A stretch of 64,000 nt of DNA from Chaetoderma sp. LZ-2023a (taxonomy: Eukaryota > Mollusca > Caudofoveata > Chaetodermatida > Chaetodermatidae), in assembly GCA_034401795.1 (NCBI GenBank), contig CM067373.1:35251443-35315442 (forward strand). Reading direction: 5' to 3'. Made by a program: the position numbers and the translations under genes. The number at the start of each line of letters is the position of its first letter. The first letter of the stretch is position 1. The notes beneath the pieces are model-generated. The model had not been told where the DNA came from and did no database searches. It worked only from the letters and a program-made list of their open reading frames with translations. Of this stretch, positions 20,580 through 30,341 are shown in pieces.

Positions 20580-22500
20580 ATGAAAGTGGCCAAAGTGAAG
20601 ACTGCATCAAACTATGCTGGGAGCGCAATATTATTCTGCGCCACATTATCGAACGCTTAAAAGATCTTGCTATTCAACAGCCAGACTCCCTAGCAGATGA
20701 AATCACTTCCACGGATGACTGTCACAAAATGTTTCGGGCAGAGTTACTGACTACACACCACCACTCACTGTACACAACTCTGAAGGACACTTTATCGGGA
20801 CTGACAAGGGAAAAGCCGAGGCGATCAGAGAATGGTTCAAGGAACAGTTCACTGACAACAATGATGAGACCTTGCACCCGTTCTCAGGAGACACCAGGCC
20901 ATTACTAACACCAATTCAAACAGCAGAAGTTGAGAAGGCACTTAAAGCCCTGAAAAATGGATGTGCATCTGGACCTGATGGCATGCGCAATGAACTATTC
21001 AAATATGCACGTGACATTATCTCAAAACCGATCACGCACATAATCAATTCAGCTTTTATGCACCACCTTCCCATCGACGCTGTAGGCTACGGCACCCTTA
21101 TCGCACTACCCAAGCCCAAGAAGCCACCTGGGCCCCTAGCCAATCTGCAGCCCATTGTGCTCCTCAACAGCATACTGAAAATCCTATCCAATGTTACTCT
21201 ATGCCGCATCCGAGACAAGATCGATTACTTCACTGGATCATGTCAAAGTGGCTTCAAACATAGACACAGCTGCGCAGACATTGTATGGGCTTAACGCATG
21301 CTCATGTCGGTAGTCATGTCCAAACACTGGGACTTCCACAAAATGGGCAACGACATGTCACGAGGCTTCGACACAATTAAACGCTAAAAAATCCTAGCTT
21401 TACTATGCCAGGCCAGTTGCAATGAAGACGTGCTACAACTAGTGAGAGTACTGCTTGCAGACACCAAGCTGAGAGTATGAGTCAAGTCAGTGAAGTCTGT
21501 AGAGTTTGAGACATCAATCGCCTCCCCACCCAGAGATGGTCTAACTCCGGTGCTTTCCATCTGCTACCTTGCTGCCGCACTGAAATCTGTGCGGGAAAGT
21601 TCCACAAGACCAAACCTCCCAGCGTCAATACTGGGCATACCGCTAGAGATGGAATATGCTGACGATGTGGACTTCATAGATGAGGAAAAGAAACCCAATA
21701 GCTGCAAGCAAACTAAAAATTGAGAATCTCTTTATGAATGAATCTAACACAGAGTTCACCCACATATACCTATCGACAAAGCATGAAACTATAGAAAATG
21801 ACGACCCACTTCGTGGCGGCGAACCATGGAGGAAAAGTAAAATCCTGGGCTCACTGCTTTGCAGTAATGCTGACGTTTCTGCATGCTGTGTCATGGGGAA
21901 CATAGCTTTCCAGTCCTTCTGGAAGCTATGGAGGGAACATAGCTTTCCAGTCCTTCTGGAAGCTATAATTCGTAGATCAAAGATGCCCTTGATAAAGAGG
22001 CTACGTTTATACAATGCAACCTGCATATCCTTGATGCTGTATAACTGTAACAGCTGGGCAGCTCCAAAGGCAGCTCTAGACAAACTCGATGCCTGCCACC
22101 ACAAACACCTACGCACCATCACCGGACACCGATGGCCAGACAGCATAATTTCCAACGATGCACTATACAAGATGTGTAAAACGTCGCCGCTGTCAGTAAG
22201 TCGCCTAGCAAAGATGGTCCATGTTTGGCCATGTGCTAAGGATGACAGAAGAGCCACCAGCACAGAGAGCCTTGGAATTCGCCCTACTCAGAGCCAGCAA
22301 ATACAAAGCCAGGAGAGGACGTCATTGCATAAATCTGCTAAGCGTGCTACTGCTACTAGGTGACCTCAAGAAAGCAGGACTCGGTACACTCAAGTCAAGA
22401 ATGGACCGGGGGAAGCTAAGCATTTCGGCTGAGGACAAGACACAGTTGGCAAAAGCGAAGGACGGATTGAAGCTGTAGGATGTTTCTACTACTACCCCCG
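20580..22500 (+). pseudogene. Decayed non-LTR retrotransposon reverse transcriptase (unclassified clade)
   Basis: RT domain and C-terminal region of a LINE, in at least four frames. It begins with an alpha-helical leader (LSGLTREKP, then in the next frame EWFKEQFTDNNDETLHPF). RT proper at 20872-21294 is VEKALKALKNGCASGPDGMRN (template-grip motif), then LPKPKKPPGPLANLQPIVLL and SGFKHRHSCADIVWA. After stops near 21291 and 21387, the catalytic box appears as EYADDVDFID (about 21652-21680). The tail has TCISLMLYNCNSWAAPK and SRLAKMVHV, typical of the post-RT part of many animal LINEs. No endonuclease or RNase H is seen, so the element is 5'-truncated and dead. It is a different family from the RNase H LINE at 6 and 38 kb. 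Confidence 0.8.
21896..21966 (+). repeat. 34-base tandem duplication inside the LINE
   Basis: The block starting GGGAACATAGCTTTCCAGTC is at 21896-21929 and again at 21933-21966, three bases apart. The 37-base offset changes the reading frame, adding to the decay. Confidence 0.9.
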
Positions 22501-22558
22501 CAGAATACAGTAATCATACATACATCCTGAAGACTTTCTAGCCCAGGTCTCTAAGATC

Positions 22559-22975
22559 TCGGTCCATCCAAATTCATTCTTAATTACAATGGATGTCAAT
22601 GCTATGTACACAAACATTGACATCGAAAAGGGTCTAAATTCAATTCTTAGAGCATTTGCCGACTACCCTGACACCAACAGGCCCGAAAACTGTCCAAATC
22701 AGCCGCTCATTTACCGCAGGTACCTCAATGATATTTTCATGATCTGGCGACATAGTAAGGAAGCATTTACCGAATTTCTGGTCATTCTGAATAATCATGA
22801 TCCGAATATTAAAATAAAAGCTCAAATTGATGAGATGTCCGTAGAATTCTTGGATGTAACTTTATACAAAGGTATAAAATATGAAACAACTAGTTACTTA
22901 GACTACAAAGGTTATTTTAAGCCAACCGACTCACATCAACTGCTGCACAAGAAATCATTCCAATACAGTAAATAA
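22559..22975 (+). pseudogene. Penelope-like reverse transcriptase fragment with internal deletion
   Basis: Short part of a Penelope-like element (PLE) RT. It opens with TMDVNAMYTNIDIEKGLNS, the PLE motif seen as VTMDVTSLYTNIP in the second PLE here. It then jumps to IYRRYLNDIFMIW, the PLE catalytic region where Y-I/L-D-D is expected (here YLND, one catalytic Asp replaced by Asn), and goes on to VEFLDVTLYKG and YFKPTDSHQLLHKKS. The segment between the first motif and the catalytic box (usually over 100 residues) is missing, so it is an internally deleted relic. It faces the other PLE at 24144-25803. Confidence 0.82.
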
Positions 22976-23075
22976 CAACGTAGTCAGTAATATGAGCTAC
23001 CAGAAGGTATTTAGCCCGACGCTTGGTCGCGATGTGAGACCAAAAGTCTGAATGATCTGGACTGAAATTTTCATC

Positions 23076-23087
23076 CCTTTTATACCT
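23076..23087 (-). promoter_or_regulatory. TATA-box-like sequence in the PLE 3' region
   Basis: The minus strand reads GGTATAAAAGGG, a strong match to a TATA box. It sits about 500 bases beyond the hammerhead candidate, where the internal promoter of a pseudo-LTR could lie. Single motif only. Confidence 0.3.
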
Positions 23088-23109
23088 TTTCTGGGTGAGC
23101 CTATGGATT

Positions 23110-23412
23110 GGGTCGAACTTGACCATATATGGACAGAGAAATACCAGATTGCCAGTTCTGCCATTTGAAATTTTTGGAGGTTTGGTGGTGTGGTCCAACA
23201 ATTTTTACCGGTTGACCTGTATTTTGCCGGTTGGGGTCGAGTTTACCGGTTGTGACTTACCAGTTGGACCTTTTTGGCGGTTGTGTCCATATTTTGGCAG
23301 TTGTGTATTTTTACCGGTTGTGGGTTTTGGTGGTTCTGCCATTTTTGGCGGTTGAGCCATTTTTGGTGGTTATGCTCATTTTTACTGGTTGTGTCCATTT
23401 TTGGTGGGTTTT
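23110..23412 (+). repeat. Degenerate short tandem array with TTTTACCGGTTGTG units
   Basis: Around a dozen units of roughly 18-24 bases, each a variant of TTTTTACCGGTTGTGTCCAT (GGCGGTTG, GGTGGTTC and CAGTTGTG versions also occur). CCGGTT occurs near 23208, 23228, 23244 and 23313. Both strands give open frames only because the unit lacks stops. Confidence 0.75.
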
Positions 23413-23584
23413 TTGAAAACTTGTTGGTGCTTTAAGTTTTTACCAGGTGTAAGTTATTTTGGTGACAAATTTCTAAGGGTTTCTGTAGGTCAAGTTCATA
23501 GAGAGAGAGAGTGATCCTTTGGAGGAGTTTCGTGGCTATTTGTGTGGGTAATGATCATATGTAGTCATCACTGTTTTTGATTCA

Positions 23585-23623
23585 GACTTCATGGCGTTTC
23601 GTTCCTTGAGTGGAACTCATCAG
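23585..23623 (-). ncRNA. Candidate hammerhead ribozyme of the Penelope-like element
   Basis: On the minus strand CTGATGAG (23623-23616) is followed by TTCC, loop ACTCAA, GGAA, then CGAAAC (23601-23596). These are the two conserved catalytic strands of the hammerhead fold separated by a fully paired stem II. A GTC cleavage triplet follows 8 bases later (23587-23585) behind a very short stem III, as in the small-stem-III hammerheads reported from PLEs. Stem I pairing is not evident to me, so activity is unproven; such motifs may act as dimers. Confidence 0.6.
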
Positions 23624-24143
23624 AGGCGAAGTTTTGGCTGGAAGTGGGCATTTTTGGGCTCCACTTTTTCTGATATGGCGACTATGGTGTGGGTGTTTCG
23701 GATTGAGAGACAAGGAGTGTATTGGAAAGCCCTGCTATCCTAGATGTTTTGGAGATTTCGATGGGGAAATATAGATCACGGTTACACAAAATCAAAATCA
23801 AAACTGGTTAGATATTTGAAGTTATGAAATATTTACGTATGTTTCGAAAATTTGTTTTTAAAAAAATAAATAAAGGAGGAATAAAAAAGAGAAGCACGAC
23901 AACTTGATGAGTATGCGTCTTTGTTGTTCTTAAATTTTATTTAAATCTAAAAATGGGGAAATAGCTTTGTGCTGAAATTCACCTAAAAGTGCCATATTTA
24001 GAAGCATCTTAAAAAGATGTGCGGTGATGACAATGGGTATGATGTCAGTATGTGACGTCGATGGCGATGGTGATGACTTCGCCAAAAAATGTGTAGATAC
24101 ATATTATCTAACTGAAAAGATGGATTCTTGGGGACACTAGGAA

Positions 24144-25803
24144 TTAAAGTTTAATAACGACATACTGACATTCCTTCTGTTTTCTCCATGGGGTGGAGTT
24201 TTCATTGTCTGGGTCTGATGAGAGTACCTGGATAATTCTAAACTGCATGTCAGTTCTAGAATGTCCATGTTTATTGAAATGTCTGGATACGGGTGTGTCG
24301 TATCGTTCATTCCTGCGGAGGTTTGATATCGATCTCAGATGTTCTTGGATTCTGATTTTGAAGGTGCGTAGAGTTTCTCCTACATACTGTTTCTTACATT
24401 TGTTGCAAGTTAGTAGGTAGACGATGTTCTTCATCTGGCAGTTCCCTATGATCTTGGATCTGTATGTTAGGCCTGTGTGTGAGCTAGAGAACAATCTGTT
24501 TTTTTGCATCCATTTGCAGATGTTACAGTTCTTGGTGGTGCATGCTTTTAGAGGGTTTCTGTGTTGTATGGGGGCGTTATCTGCTGGAAGTTTAGCCCTG
24601 ACAATCATATCTTTGATTGTTTTGTTTCTTCTATAACCGAAGAGAGGAGGCTCTGGGAAAGCCTTTCTGCATTTGCTACTAGCTTCCAGGTTTGGCCAGA
24701 ACTTCTTGATGGTTTTCTTCAGAAAAATGCCAGTTCGTGTGAACTCGCAGACGAAAATGGGTCTCTGTAGAGTGTTTGTGGCGGTTGTCTTTGGTGGTGG
24801 GTGGAGGATGCTGTGTCTGTCCTTTGATCTGGCTTTTGCCCTAGATTCGTTGAGAATTCTGATAGGGTAATCCCTTGCTTCAAAGTATCCTTGTAGAATG
24901 ATACTATTTTTGTCGTAATCTTGTATTTGACTACAGATGCGTCTCAACCTGAGGAATTGTCCATATGGGGACGAATCCTTGCAGGAGGAGGGGTGTGCTG
25001 AATCGTAGTGGAGGTAGCCATGGGTGTCTGTTGGTTTCGTGTAGAGGTCGAAAATGATGTCACGTTCTTCTGTTTGTTTGACCATGGTGTCAAGGAAAGA
25101 AACATGTGTTTTTGAAGACTCCATTGTGAATTTGATGCTATGGTGCTCTACATTCATGTATGTGACAAATTAATCTAGGGCGGGTTTGCCATGTTCCCAA
25201 AACATGAATGTCATCTATGTATCTGACATAGAAGGCTGGCTTGTGGGGAGCCGCTTGTAGGAGTTTTTCTTCTAGATCCGCCATAAAGATGCATGCAACG
25301 GTGCATGCAGCTTTGCTTCCCATGGCGGTGCCTCCAACTTGTAGGTAATGTTCGCCATTAAACTCAAAATTATTGCATTCTAAGACAAGTTTTAGGAGGT
25401 TGAGAAGACCTCTGATTGATAGATCACCTGGTACCCCATACTTGTGGCAGAATCTGGCTACTGCTCTGAGTCCATCGTTGTTGGGGATGTTTGTGTATAG
25501 TGATGTGACGTCCATGGTCACCAGAAGAGTGCCGGGCTTTGTTTTGCCAAAGGCTTCAATCTGGTTTATGAAATCTGTGGTGTCTTTCACATACAATTTG
25601 ATCTTAGTGACGTGCACTTTGATGTGTTCATCCACGAAACTGCTTATCAGCTCCGTCGTGCAGCCTATACCACTGATGATATGTCTGCCGGGAACTAGGC
25701 GATTTTGCTTCTTTTTGTGCACTTTGGGTAGTAGGTAGAATCTGGCAGTTATTGGAGGGTTTGGAATTAATCTACTGGCGGTTGTAGCATCAATTTCCTT
25801 TGG
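24144..25803 (-). pseudogene. Penelope-like RT and GIY-YIG endonuclease (5'-truncated, one frameshift)
   Basis: Single polyprotein of a PLE, split into two overlapping frames near 25140-25157. RT part: PPITARFYLLPKVHKKK, then LLVTMDVTSLYTNIP (about 25500-25550), GGTAMGSKAACTVACIFMADL (about 25270-25335) and RYIDDIHVLGTW with intact catalytic Asp pair (about 25190-25230). After the frameshift: VSFLDTMVKQ and a Lys/Arg-rich linker. A C-terminal GIY-YIG-type nuclease follows: a CNICKWMQ Cys pair, NIVYLLTCNKCKKQYVGET (about 24365-24425), then R-x-R-x-Q-E-H-L. The nuclease would nick the target for priming. The stop lies at 24144. The N-terminus is replaced by SINE-array DNA at 25803. Confidence 0.88.
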
Positions 25804-27112
25804 ATGCATGACTGTCGGCTGGATAGCATGTGGAAATTGAATACAATAGGCTTAAATGCCAAGGATTGAATCGTGGCAGGTGCATCCACAGATAGTCCCA
25901 TATGAATCGTCAGTGTGTCAGTATACCAGATATGTGAACGCTGGTCGGCCAAACCTAGACTTTATAGTCTTGGCGCGGTGGTCCAGTGGAAAGATGTCTG
26001 GTTGCTGATGCTATGCGGAGTTGCAGAATGGCGGTTTGATCCCCAGACCGGGAGATGGTGATCAACAAATTAAACTAATGGGTGCATGACTGTTGGCTGG
26101 ATAGCATGTGAAAATTGAAGCCACACGTGCCAGTGCGTCAATAAAATAAAATACATACATACATAAATACATACATACCCGGCAGATGGTGATCAACAAA
26201 TTAAACTAATGGGTGCATGACTATCGGTTGGATAGCATGTGGAAATTGAGGCCGCACGCTGCCAGTGCGTCAATAAAATAAAAATACATATACTGCCAGA
26301 GCCGTGATGGAGTCAGAGTACAATAGGCTTAAATGCCAAGGATTGAATCGTGGCAGGTGCATCCACAGATAGGCCCATATGAATCGTCAGTGTGTCAGTA
26401 TATCAGACATGTGAAAGCTGATCGGCCAAATGATGCTATGCGGAGTTGCAGTATGACGGTTCGATCCCCAGACCAGGAGATGGTGATCAACAAATTAAAC
26501 TAATGGGTGCATGACTGTCGGCTGGTTAGCGCATAGAAATTGAAGCCGCACATTGCCAGTGCGTCAATAAAATAAAAATACATATACTGCCAGAGCCGTG
26601 ATGGAGACAGAGTACAATAGGCTTAAAAAGACTAGGATTGAATCGTGGCAGGTGCATCCACAGATAGTCCCATATGAATCATCAGTGTGTCAGTATACCA
26701 GATATGTGAAAGCTGGTCGGCCAAACCTAGACTTTATAGTCTTGGTGCGGTGGTCCAGTGGAAAGATGCCTGGTTGCTGATGCTATGCGGAGTTGCAGAA
26801 TGGCAGTTCGATCCCCCGACCGGGAGATGGTGATCAACAAATTAAACTAATGGGTGCATGACTGTCGGCTAAGTTAGCACATGGAAATTGAAGCCGCACG
26901 TTGCCAGTGCATCAATAAAATAAAAATACATATACAGCCAGAGCCAAGCTGGAGTCAGAGTACAATAGGCGTAAAAAGCCTAGGATTGAATCGTGGCAGG
27001 TGCATCCACAGATAGTCCCATATGAATCGTCAGTGTGTCAGCACATGGAAATTGAAGCCGCACGTTGCCAGTGCGTCAATAAAACAAAAATACATACATA
27101 CATACATACATA
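25803..27112 (+). repeat. Composite tandem array containing a tRNA-derived SINE
   Basis: Imperfect head-to-tail units of about 300-340 bases. Each starts with AGAGTACAATAGGCTTAAA (about 25840, 26315, 26610, 26955) and continues GGATTGAATCGTGGCAGGTG and CATCCACAGATAG. It then enters the SINE (GCGGTGGTCCAGTGG to CCAGTGCGTCAATAAAATAA). Units near 26200 and 27040 lack the SINE head. The array ends in CATA microsatellite (27085-27112), and an ACATACAT run lies at 26150-26178. The array abuts the broken 5' end of the PLE. Confidence 0.8.
25968..26170 (+). mobile_element. tRNA-derived SINE, best head copy
   Basis: Pol III promoter elements are visible: A box TGGTCCAGTGG at 25979-25989 and B box GGTTTGATCCC at 26033-26043, a 43-base gap. 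A second full copy has A box at 26751-26761 and B box GTTCGATCC at 26806-26814, closer to consensus. The body has CTATGCGGAGTTGCAGAATG and GATGGTGATCAACAAATTAA, and the tail is AATAAAATAAAAATACATAC rich. Transcribed by RNA polymerase III and mobilised by an unknown LINE. A reversed, diverged copy lies at 53940-54215. Confidence 0.82.
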
Positions 27113-27768
27113 CAATGCATGTATTTGGATGTCACAAGCTGTGTCTAGCTGTTTGACAGCTTATGTTTGTTCTAAGGAAATAATTAGCTCACTTCTGTCA
27201 CTATTAGAGCTGTTACTAGCACATTTTGAAAGCTGTTTATTTACTGCCATGCCACTTTCTTCTATAAAGCATGAACTGTTTCCTGTATAAGACAGTTAGC
27301 CAGTGGTCAGTACATAGGCAATGCTAGACCGGGCCAGTTGTAGTTAATAACTCAACTAGTCAGATTTATAAGTGATTACTGAATATTTATATTGATTTGA
27401 AACCATATTTAATTTGAAAGTTATCGAAATTGTAACTACTGGTCATCATAGTTATAAAAGTAAGTTTGAATAATTCAACAAGATGTCTTCAATTGTCAGT
27501 TATTGACTAGTGTTGTAAGGAGCCTAATTATAAGCAACTAGCCGGCGTGCCTGCCCAGCAGTCTATTCAGTCCATCCATCAGCCTGTCTCCATCAGGGAA
27601 TCAACCTGTCCTTTGAGAAGCCTACCAGTCGATCTGTCTGTCAATCAATCTAACAGTCAATCAATCTAACAGTCAATCTGTCTGTTAGGCAACCTGCCAA
27701 TCCCGCCATCGTCGACATAAAATTCATCCATCCATCAGAACCTCATTTACCATACAGTGATTACCATT
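27113..27768. other. No gene seen; short CAATCAATCTAACAGT microrepeat
   Basis: Mostly unique AT-rich sequence. At about 27640-27700 a 16-base unit (CAATCAATCTAACAGT) is repeated about three times. Nothing suggests a gene. Confidence 0.5.
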
Positions 27769-28328
27769 CCGGTGCGGGGCCATAAAAATGCCTAAAAATT
27801 AAAATTGTTTTATGCAGATAACATCCCTGTATAGTATACATGTAGATCACTTCTGTAAAGTTTGAAATCAGATAAGCCATTGTTGCAAAATACGTTTATC
27901 TAAAAAACGTAACCAAAGGCGCAGACGGCCGCCGCCACCAACGTTGCCGCCGAAATTAGTGATCCCTATGTCTCGCTTTCTGCATCGCAGGGGAGACAAA
28001 AATAGTGAGTGTACGTTTAAAACTCTTCTAGATCTGGCCCAGACATGAAAATTTTGAGGAATTTTAGCCTTTCAAGGGAGATAACTCTGGTGAATATGGG
28101 CGTATTTTGCTGAAACGAAATCATGACACTTTGTTTATACTTCTTCACACATCTGCTGAAAACCAATTCTGAGTGTATGTTCAAAACTCTTCGCGATCTG
28201 GCCAGGACAAGAAAATTTAAAAAAATGTCTTTCAAGGGAGATAACACTACATCTATAGGTAATATATCTGCTGACAAAAATTGTGAGTGTAGGTTCAGAA
28301 CTCTCCGATATCTCGCCCGGACAAGAAT
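27769..28328 (+). repeat. Hairpin-ended repeat plus start of an AAGGGAGATAACTC tandem element
   Basis: First part: a GC-rich tract (GACGGCCGCCGCCACCAACG) and a terminal hairpin TCTCGCTTTCTGC/GCAGGGGAGA at 27969-27995. Second part: two to three tandem units of about 165 bases with TTCAAGGGAGATAACTC, ATGGGCGTATTTTGC, GAAATCATGACACTTTG and TTCAAAACTCTTCGCGATCTG. The array is cut at 28328 by DIRS copy B and its end is found at 35603-35878. The same family is seen at 57641-58648. Confidence 0.7.
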
Positions 28329-28610
28329 CCCCCAACTGTAGTTTTTTTAACCACTGTAAAAACATACTTACCGTTCAATCACTACTTGCTAAATCAATTA
28401 CTCTGCATTTAGCCACCAGAAAAAGATTTTTATGCTCGCTTACATACCTCAATATGCCTATTCCTATTCATAATACCATTATCCAGGCTACTGGTAGGGT
28501 ACACCCCAGCATATGCCCTGAAAGAGACTGGCACCAGTCTGTACTCACTCCTTGGTGACACCGGTCACTAAGCATGCCCGTGCATGCAGAATAAAGCCCA
28601 AATAGGAAAC
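28329..28610. repeat. DIRS B left (3') terminal inverted repeat
   Basis: Same wording as the copy A left end from ATACTTACCGTTCAATCACT onward, inverted relative to 35335-35602. The outermost part is shortened (CCCCCAACTGTAG in place of the longer copy A terminus). Confidence 0.88.
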
Positions 28611-28690
28611 AGATTCACTTTTCTAAATTTAAGTGCCAAATATTACAGAGATCCTCAAATCATTCCCACACGGGGTGGCTGAGCGGGTCG

Positions 28691-28817
28691 TAGTGATCGA
28701 ACAGTAAGTATGTTTTATAGTGGTTAATAAAACTATAGACCAACCCGCAAGGGGGTGTGTTGGGGGTTGTTATTACACGACAAAAACATCTTGACCGTTC
28801 AGTCACTACTTGCTAAA
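28691..28817. repeat. DIRS B internal complementary region
   Basis: TAGTGATCGAACAGTAAGTA to the G-run is complementary to the left end; TGTTATTACACGAC to CACTACTTGCTAAACCC is complementary to the right end. It retains CCAACCCGCAAGGGGG, sequence the trimmed left end of this copy has lost, so the ICR preserves an older form of the terminus. Confidence 0.85.
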
Positions 28818-29041
28818 CCCGTAGATTTGGATTTGGTCAGTGCCCCAGTTAACCCTTGGTGGGTGGAGATTTGAGAATCCATAAGCAAGGATAAAAATCA
28901 ATCAAAACCTACCCAAATGTTAATAACATAACAGTGGTGCATCTTAATCAATCACAGTGATTATCAAACAAGGAAAACTTTAAACATAAAGAAATTAATA
29001 AAACAAGATAAACTCTCACCATTTCTTACAGACACACAGTC

Positions 29042-30272
29042 TTAACGAAAATGGTGGGATGTGCTTGGTAAATGGCCTTCAGCTTTTTTAGTTAAAATCG
29101 TGATATTTCTAAAAAAAAGGAGGCCGCTGCACTCTGATTCTTTAAATAAAGAGGTAAAAGTTGACTCAGATTTCCATCCTGCGACCTGCATTACTTCGTC
29201 TAAAGATGAGCCAGCGAAAAGAGCGAAAGAGGTAGCCATCCCTCTAACACCGTGAGCATTAATGTGAGAAAGGTTAATTTGATCAGGAGAAGCAATCTCA
29301 TAACAAAGACAGATGGTCTCACAAATCCATCTGGCAATAGTGGCCTTAGAGACTGGTCTGGCTACCTCTTCCGTATACGGAACCCATAAATGGGATGGAT
29401 CAGATCATTTAAAATCAGTACGACGCTTATAAACTTTTAAAGCCCTGACAGGACACCAAAATCTGTCAGACGGCGAAAAGGAAGTTAAAGATTTTAAAAT
29501 GATCGGCTTAGCTGGGTAACGGTTAGACTGTGTTTTCGATAAAAAATCCCTTCTAGGATATAAGACTAAACTGTCCCCTGATTCTATAAATCTGTCCTTC
29601 ACGGCGGAAAAGGCATGAATTTCGGATCGTCTTCTAGCAGAAGCAACCAGAAAAACAGTCTTAAAAGTTAAAATTTCATGCTAATAGAAGAGATAGGTTC
29701 AAAATGATGGCCTACCAAAACCTGAAGAACCAGAGGCTTAGTTATTGGAGGGCGGATATTGCCCAAACCTCTAATAAAACCATTAAAAATCTTCACATCG
29801 TTAACACCAGCATTCAAAAGGCAAGGAAGCGAAGATGCCAAAGAAAACCTATAACCCTTGACCGTGTCAGCAGACAATTGTAAGGAGGCAAAGAGATAAG
29901 ATAAAAAATCTAAAACTTGGGAAATAGAAACAGAATCGGGCAAGAAACCATGGTCTGTACACCATTCTCCAAAAATTTTAAGTCGACCCTTGTAAACTCT
30001 ACGGGTCCACTCCCTCCTGGCAGAATCAATAATTTCCTGAGATCTTGCAGAAACTTTAATCTCAGGGACCGAACACTCCATATGCTCCAAACACACAGAC
30101 TGAAAATTCCTGGGTTGGATGAAGACACGTGCCCCTTACTTGGGACAGGTCTGGGGAGACTGGAAGAAGACGAGGGAAGTCTACCAGATCGAGGAGATCT
30201 AGGAACCAGATCCACTTTAGCCAAAAGGGAGCTTTCAGAAGAACTTCGCAGATTTGAAGATCGCTCTAGCAA
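29042..30272 (-). pseudogene. DIRS B tyrosine recombinase
   Basis: Same protein as in copy A, spread over at least four frames. N-terminal core-binding part at 29670-30100 (ARSQEIIDSARREWTRRVYKG, then FLSYLFASLQLSADTVKGYR). Catalytic part: ARRRSEIHAF near 29610-29640, YKRRTDFK near 29405, an HDVRG-equivalent position near 29245-29260 that now reads GVRG (His codon altered), and VAGWKSESTFTSLFKES near 29140-29190. The Tyr of copy A's FYLKD is absent: a short deletion gives SLFKES instead. With the His and Tyr positions both damaged, this copy could not act as a recombinase. Ends at the TAA about 29040. Confidence 0.85.
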
Positions 30273-30341
30273 CCGATCTCTTTAACTGCCACTCTGTGTG
30301 GGTGAACTTGTTGGGACAAGACAGTTGGTTCGCAAGAAAAT

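Larger units (their letters stand above)
23000..25803 (-). mobile_element. Penelope-like element with GIY-YIG endonuclease and 3' pseudo-LTR-like region
   Basis: Minus strand. The coding part is at 24144-25803; the rest (about 23000-24143) is non-coding and holds a candidate hammerhead ribozyme (23585-23623), a degenerate ACCGGTTG tandem array and a TATA-like sequence. PLEs commonly carry repeated pseudo-LTRs with hammerhead motifs, so the non-coding part is attributed to the element; its outer limit is uncertain. The 5' end is lost at about 25803, where SINE-array sequence begins. Confidence 0.7.

Noticed and set aside
23095-23416. Gly/Val/Phe-rich plus-strand frames as a membrane protein
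   Set aside because: The sequence is a degenerate ACCGGTTG tandem array without stops; the hydrophobic look is a by-product of the repeat unit.
24216-24240. Second hammerhead core (CTGATGAG on the plus strand)
   Set aside because: No GAAAC strand or paired stem follows; it lies in PLE coding sequence.
25960-26050. A functional tRNA gene
   Set aside because: A and B boxes are present but the sequence cannot form a clean cloverleaf with acceptor stem, and it continues into a SINE body and repeats in tandem; it is a tRNA-derived SINE.
27000-27290. 96-codon frame after the SINE array
   Set aside because: It starts in repeat sequence, passes through a CATA microsatellite (IHTYIHTYN) and shows no motif.
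27641-27700. CRISPR-like short repeats (CAATCAATCTAACAGT)
   Set aside because: Only about three adjacent units without unique spacers, in a eukaryotic setting; simple microrepeat.
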